A DNA stretch of 23,258 nucleotides from Gyrodactylus bullatarudis (taxonomy: Eukaryota > Platyhelminthes > Monogenea > Gyrodactylidea > Gyrodactylidae): the NCBI GenBank assembly GCA_012064415.1, contig SSNU01000048.1, positions 71,010 to 94,267 on the forward strand, written 5' to 3'. The notes under the pieces are model-generated. The model saw only the letters and a list, made by a program, of their open reading frames with translations. It was not told where the DNA came from and made no database searches. The position numbers were made by a program, and so were the translations under genes. The stretch's first letter is position 1. Every line of letters starts with the position of its first letter. Positions 18,943 to 23,258 of the stretch are shown here, in pieces.

Positions 18943-18992
18943 GGCATGTAAGAGGCTGATGAGTATGCCTGAAATAAAGCGCTTATTCCTCC
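18943..18992 (+). ncRNA. Hammerhead ribozyme-like motif, type I
   Basis: Conserved core CTGATGA (18956-18962) and GAAA (18971-18974). Stem I: GAGG (18952-18955) pairs with CCTC (18988-18991). Stem III: ATAA (18974-18977) pairs with TTAT (18983-18986) around the loop AGCGC. The base before stem I's 3' strand is T18987, which would be the cleavage site (H17). Stem II is very weak (G-U closing only), but GGCAT (18943-18947) can pair with ATGCC (18965-18969) in loop II, a loop-loop contact of the kind active natural hammerheads use. Penelope-like elements are known to carry hammerheads near their ends. Activity is untested. Confidence 0.6.
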
Positions 18993-19025
18993 CATTTTCG
19001 GCATCCTTTTTTTTACTTTCTAAAT

Positions 19026-21145
19026 ATGCTCTCACCGTTTACTCAATTGACAGATGATATTAAAAATCATTTCAACACAATAATAACTTTATGAGTTTTT
19101 CTGAGTTTAACAAATTATTAAGAAAACTCAAGAATAAAAACACTAAAGATTATTCTAAAATTAGTGTCAATATACTTATGAGTAGTCACGTAAATTTTAT
19201 CCATAGCTTTTACAAAAATTCAAAAATTATTTTTTAATAATATTATTCCTGATTATATGTTACTCGCTAAAGTTATCCCTATTCCTAAACACAATAGTAA
19301 TGACTTTAGACCAATAACTTTACAAAATACCCTCATGAAAATTATTGACTCAATTCTTTTCATCAAAATTCTTGGTATAATTGACATACAGAAAATAGAT
19401 CCTGATCAACATGGATTCTGTAAAGGCAAATTCTGTGAGACTAGTATTTTTAATTTCTTGAATTATCGTTTCTTAACAAGGATAAAAAGAAATCTATCGT
19501 AATTTATATTGACTTGTCTAAAGCATTTGATAAAATCTATATTCACGAAATTATAGAAATCTGTCATCATTACGGAGTATCACATCTCCTAGAAATGCTA
19601 AAAGTATAGCTAACGGAACGTGAACAATATGTTTCCTTCGAAAATAAAGACGCATTACCGGAATTAATTACCTCAGGTGTACCACAAGGCTCCAAAGTAG
19701 GTCCTCTACTATTCAATATTGTTTTTTCTTAAATAAATGTCACTGGAGCTAAGATCTTCAAATATGCTGATGATATGAAGATTGTCTATAGTTTTGATGA
19801 CTTTATCGACATTGATTTCATAAACATGTCTCTAAAAATTCTTTCGAATGATTTAAAAGCCTTAGGCTTAAGCATCAATGAAAGTAAAACTTTCTTCATT
19901 ACACCTTTCACAACAATCCCATTACAAGGAAATTTACTTGTGAATTAAAAAAAATCGATCCCAAATTCACAATTCGTGACTTGGGAGTTAAATATAATAA
20001 CTTTTTTGACTTTACAGAACATTATAAAGACATCCATAGATCTTTCATATCAAGATGCATGCAGATTCATAAATGCATAAAAAACGACTTCATGAAAGTT
20101 TTTCTCTTCAAAATGATGGAACGATCCGTTGTTGAATTTTGTGCAGGATGCTGGAATCCTGAGAAGCCTGAATTGTCCATGAAGCTTCAGAAAGTTGCCA
20201 AACTTTTCTGACGTAAACTGTCTGAACCATACAGGAATAAACTCAGTCTACCTTCCGAATAAATAATGGTTCGAAGAGATATCAAAAGCATTATACTCAT
20301 CAAAAAGTCCCTCACTCCTCAAAGTCCTCCTGGACTCCGTGATCGATACAGAATACAAGGAGAAATCAAAAATCTGGCAATCTTCACGAGAAAGTAAAAA
20401 TTTTATGAAAAGTTACGAACTATCATAAAAAGAATGAGTTTATTTGAATTCAAGAATGAAATTAACTCGAGATTTCTTAACTAAAACAAAAAAAATAAAA
20501 TGTATTACTTATTTCCTTAACTATGAAAGTTGTATATATATCTAGAAGTAATGATAAACCAGTAAAGTAAACAAGTATATTAAATCACAATTTAACTATG
20601 TCTTTTGAAATGTTGAGACTTTACTAACTTGTTCATATTCTATATTTATCTAGATCACTTAAAGCCTGTTAACCCATATCAGAGAATATATCTTCTTTTT
20701 AGATAAAAAAATAAAATCTCGAGTCTAAGCTCACCTGTTGGATCTAATTCATCACAGCAGGAAGTGTAATCAATAATGATCACTGATCACATAAATGCTC
20801 TTTTGAATTTCAACAAAAGATTTTACCGAATAAATATTGTATTCTAAGCTAGAAAATAGCTAGAAACTTTATCCCTGCTAGGACTTGGCCCTTTAAAAAA
20901 ATAAATATGAATCAATACTGATAACTATATATATTTTTTTCATAGATAAGATTTAGATCATAACAGATTTATAACAAACTATTTCAATTATTATTGTACA
21001 CACATGAAAATATTTTTCTTCTTTTTTCTATTTTCCTTTAACTTATTATTATTTTTTTTGTACATGACAACTTTTTTTATATGAAAATGATGAATGTAAA
21101 GCAGGACTTATGAATTGTTCAATAAATCTCATTTCATTTCATTTC
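19026..21145 (+). mobile_element. LINE copy 2 (Jockey/CR1-like), decayed
   Basis: Recognisable from FTQLTDDIKNHF (about 19039) through NNFMSFSEFNKLLRKLKNKN, LLAKVIPIPKHNSNDFRPIT (19257), DPDQHGFCKGKF, IDLSKAFDKIYIH (about 19508), SGVPQGSKVGPLLFNIVFS (about 19675), KYADDMKIVYSFDDF (about 19759), VVEFCAGCWNPEKPELS (about 20131) and the shared 3' UTR ending AATAAATCTCATTTCATTTC at 21145. The RT palm keeps its YADD pair but is broken by frameshifts (about 19470 and 19940) and stops (after LKV, after FNIVFS, after KVAKLF). Compared with copy 3 the 3' UTR has a deletion of about 210 bp. Confidence 0.85.
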
Positions 21146-21244
21146 AAAAAAAATATTTTTATGATCAGTATATAGCAGTTCTAATTACTATAAGATTCTG
21201 ATATTCCAAATCAAAATGAGTAAGATCTTAAGATTTTCATCAAT

Positions 21245-21320
21245 ACAGAAAAGAAGGAGAGAACTAAAACTTGGGTTGAAAAGTTTCCTAATTGCTATCT
21301 CGATTTTCATTGGATGTTGT
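21245..21320 (+). repeat. Dispersed repeat, partner at 9516-9595
   Basis: Inverted copy with very high identity over about 65 bp, ending at CATTGGATGTTG in this copy. Confidence 0.75.
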
Positions 21321-21340
21321 TACCGTATAAACCCTGAATC

Positions 21341-21393
21341 AGTACAAAGTTAGTATAAAGCTTGAAATTCAGTGTTTGTACTAACTTTGTACT
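21341..21393. repeat. Perfect 15-bp inverted repeat
   Basis: AGTACAAAGTTAGTA (21341-21355) and TACTAACTTTGTACT (21379-21393) are exact complements with a 23-base loop. GTATAAACC just upstream recurs near 21439 before CTTATACC, suggesting a diverged tandem unit. Confidence 0.8.
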
Positions 21394-22683
21394 AGAAATA
21401 CACATCATATATACTTTTTATCATATTTTTATATGAGATGGTGTATAAACCTTATACCATTCAAAGTATTCTATACTATACATAAGGATAGGATATATGA
21501 TTGCCTTGAATTAATTTCTCATTAAAGAGGGGGAGAGGGATTCACACTCAGTCCTCATTGAGGATTGACAAAGTCATATATAATGATGAATATTTTGTAA
21601 AAGGCTAAGGTTTTCATATTAAAATTCAAAATATATTTGAACAGAAATATTACAAGATGGATAATAATAAGATTCGATTCTCGGAGAAAGGGTAAGACTT
21701 ATTGAATATTCCTGACTAAAGTATTATAAGTTCTCGCTTGTTCTTCGAATGTGTTAAATATAAGTTTCTTTCTGAATTATGACATTTGACTAGAGCTAAT
21801 GTAGAAAAAATTCATGACTCGCCAGTAGTCAAATAATTCAGATTAAACAACTCATATTGGGACTGCTGTTTAACTAGTATTTGAATTATCAAAAAGATAT
21901 CCTGCCACCAGATTAAAAGATCCCCCAAAAACAAAAAAAATCCTTAAAATCTATAGCTATTGAGATCTGAAATGTAACGAAAATCAAAATTGTAATTATT
22001 TGTAACTATTTGGTCGACTCTTTTTCTCTTCTCAGTGAATGTTTCATAGCATACACGGTCTATGCCAATTCAATATACCAGTGGCTTGCTTGAAGTGTAA
22101 TGAAAATATTCAACCCATTCTGCCCGTTATGGAAACCCTGTAATCGTAAATACAATCGAAGGTAGAAAAACTAAAATTTTAATACTTGAAGACTAAATGA
22201 GATATCCTAACCCGAATATTTGAAAATTTTCAAATGGATTCATTGCTTTTAATATGATTGTCTCAGATATTCCAAATAGTATTCAATATGGTCTAAATTT
22301 ATTTTTGACTTCAGACTCTAATTTAATCTTCCACATCACATAAATCGACGTACTTTGGCTAATATCACTATGCTCTTGCCTCTAAACTTTTTTTCTATTA
22401 ATCTATCTCCATTAATAAGCGAAATATTTTTTTTCGTGCTACATCAATAAAAGTAACTCTATCCGGTGCAGAATGAAAAGTTGTTGCCTAAATTTTATAC
22501 ATCAATATCATAATTGATGAAAACTAGACGGGTTCAGAGTTGATATGACCGGGATTTTCGTTTTCGAATGAAAATCGATAAAATTCTATTTTTAATCTGA
22601 CTTTAATTATAAACCCCTTTTTTTACCGATAACGCCATATCATGTAAGCTTTGCAATGTTGGGAGACCCCTTCATTATTTCAC

Positions 22684-22730
22684 TTTAGCCCTTTCGATCC
22701 CAAGGGTCATATATGACCCCAAACTTTAAC
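22684..22730 (+). repeat. piggyBac-like terminal repeat, solo
   Basis: TTTAGCCCTTTCGATCCCAA followed by the palindrome GGGTCATATATGACCC, then TTTAAC. The layout (TTA-type start, CCCTTT, central palindromic GGTCxTATxxGACC) resembles the piggyBac end at 2688-2730. No transposase nearby; possibly a non-autonomous fragment. Confidence 0.4.
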
Positions 22731-22773
22731 CTTCATATCTTTTATCACAATAATACCCTTGTATATGTTACGT

Positions 22774-22870
22774 TCAAAGTGGAAACTCGTACAGTGTGTA
22801 CACTGTACAACTAATTGGTCAATGTGGAAACTCAGTGTACACATTGAACGGTTGATGGTGTACACTTTGA
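22774..22870. repeat. Nested inverted and direct repeats (cloverleaf-like block)
   Basis: Outer arms TCAAAGTG (22774-22781) and CACTTTGA (22863-22870) enclose two hairpins: GTACAGTG/CACTGTAC (22789-22796 and 22801-22808) and TCAATGTG/CACATTGA (22819-22826 and 22840-22847). Two direct repeats overlie them: TCAAAGTGGAAACTC (22774) and TCAATGTGGAAACTC (22819). The 60-codon frame over it (22759-22941) has no family signature. Confidence 0.75.
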
Positions 22871-23056
22871 GTATACTGATTAAACGTACAATGTTTACAC
22901 TGTTAACTTTATGCTCGGGAAATAAGTCTCATCTATTTTAATGGTATTTAAGTCTTTTAATTTAAGAAAAGTTCGAATATAATATTCATTCATTTGTTAT
23001 TCCATGAAAACCTTTTAAAGGACCCAGAATTGTAAAAAACTTTATTTCTTCTAAAT

Positions 23057-23258
23057 AAATAAGAAAGGATGCCGAGAAAATTTTTGAGGAATAAGCCCTT
23101 TATTTCAGGCATACTCTTCAGCCTCTTACACGCCAAATATATAGTAAAAAACAAAGAAAAATATAAATAAATCTGATTGGCTCTCATAATGATCAGGGTT
23201 GGAGGGCATTTGCATTGTCTGTCGAGTTATCACATTGTCATAATTGTTTGGCTTTTGA
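23057..23258 (-). mobile_element. Second Penelope-like 3' end, cut by window edge
   Basis: The reverse complement matches 18893-19006: GAGAGCCAATCAGATTTATT, TACTATATATTTGGC, GTGTAAGAGGCTGA, AGAGTATGCCTGAAATAAAG and TTTTCTCGGCATCCTTT. The element body would lie to the right of the window, transcribed leftward. Confidence 0.75.
23086..23137 (-). ncRNA. Hammerhead ribozyme-like motif, second copy
   Basis: Same architecture as 18943-18992 on the minus strand: GAGG stem I paired with CCTC (23086-23089 on plus), core CTGAAGA (23115-23121 on plus) and GAAA, stem III ATAA/TTAT with loop AGGGC. The only core change is U7 to A, a position known to tolerate substitution. GGCGT upstream can still pair with ATGCC through a G-U wobble. 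Confidence 0.55.

Larger units (their letters stand above)
17496..19025 (+). mobile_element. Penelope-like element with 5' inversion
   Basis: Two segments of one Penelope-like element joined head to head near 17890. The 5' (RT palm) segment lies on the minus strand (about 17496-17890), the 3' segment (end of the RT, GIY-YIG endonuclease, 3' UTR) on the plus strand (about 17890-19025). The words NSLNFLDMKLMRT are encoded in both segments, so about 50 bp is duplicated at the junction. This arrangement is what twin-primed reverse transcription leaves. The right end carries a hammerhead-like motif and matches a second 3' end at 23057-23258. Left neighbour: a truncated pogo gene; right neighbour: LINE copy 2. 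Confidence 0.75.
18580..19025 (+). other. 3' UTR of the Penelope-like element
   Basis: Matches 23057-23258 (inverted) from about GAGAGCCAATCAGATTTATT onward through GGCATCCTTT. A 98-codon frame starting at 18576 is low-complexity and overlaps the ORF stop, so I treat it as chance. A perfect palindrome and a hammerhead-like motif lie inside. Confidence 0.6.
21146..22683. other. Non-coding spacer with short repeats
   Basis: No gene seen. It holds the dispersed repeat at 21245-21320 and the inverted repeat at 21341-21393. About 21480-22680 shows no structure I can name. Confidence 0.5.

Noticed and set aside
22759..22941. 60-codon plus-strand frame over the nested palindromes
   Set aside because: Translation only reflects the repeats; no protein family resemblance.

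Overview
The window is AT-rich, gene-poor eukaryotic DNA made mostly of decayed, nested transposable elements. Three things point to an animal genome, most likely an arthropod (inference, no species assigned): introns of about 50 bp with GTAAGT-like donors and TTTTCAG/ATTTTAG acceptors inside transposase genes; the mix of element families (piggyBac, Tc1/mariner, pogo/Tigger, a DUF4817-type mariner relative, a long-TIR SWIM element, Jockey/CR1-like LINEs, Penelope-like elements); and AATAAA signals followed by short ATTTC/CATT tails. I see no convincing host gene, tRNA, rRNA or CRISPR array. Every coding region is broken except one long reverse-transcriptase ORF.

Layout. 0.8-2.7 kb: piggyBac transposase pseudogene (minus) whose 5' end lies at a TTAA inside a Tc1-type terminal sequence. 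3.1-4.7 kb: Tc1-like element (minus) fused from two different Tc1 families. 5.3-7.8 kb: 3' part of a LINE (copy 3) split by a 1.3-kb element with ~270-bp inverted termini and a SWIM/AT-hook-like ORF remnant. 8.8-9.1 kb: inverted pair of hammerhead-like motifs. 9.8-11.0 kb: pogo/Tigger pseudogene (minus). 11.2-12.0 kb: Penelope-like GIY-YIG segment (minus). 12.8-13.6 kb: DUF4817/DDE_3 transposase pseudogene with a 49-bp intron. 13.6-15.9 kb: best-preserved LINE (copy 1, 436-codon RT ORF). 16.0-17.5 kb: second pogo/Tigger gene (plus), nearly intact but frameshifted. 17.5-19.0 kb: Penelope-like element whose 5' part is inverted and whose 3' UTR carries a hammerhead-ribozyme-like motif. 19.0-21.1 kb: LINE copy 2. 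21.1-23.0 kb: non-coding DNA with short inverted repeats. 23.06-23.26 kb: a second Penelope 3' end (minus) running off the window.

The genes do not form a pathway; the relationships are of insertion history. The clearest events are the long-TIR element inside LINE copy 3 (copy 2 gives the empty site), the Penelope 5' inversion next to a truncated pogo gene, and piggyBac at a TTAA within a Tc1 end. The most unusual material is the hammerhead-like set attached to Penelope 3' ends, the Tc1 chimera, and a nested palindromic block near 22.8 kb.
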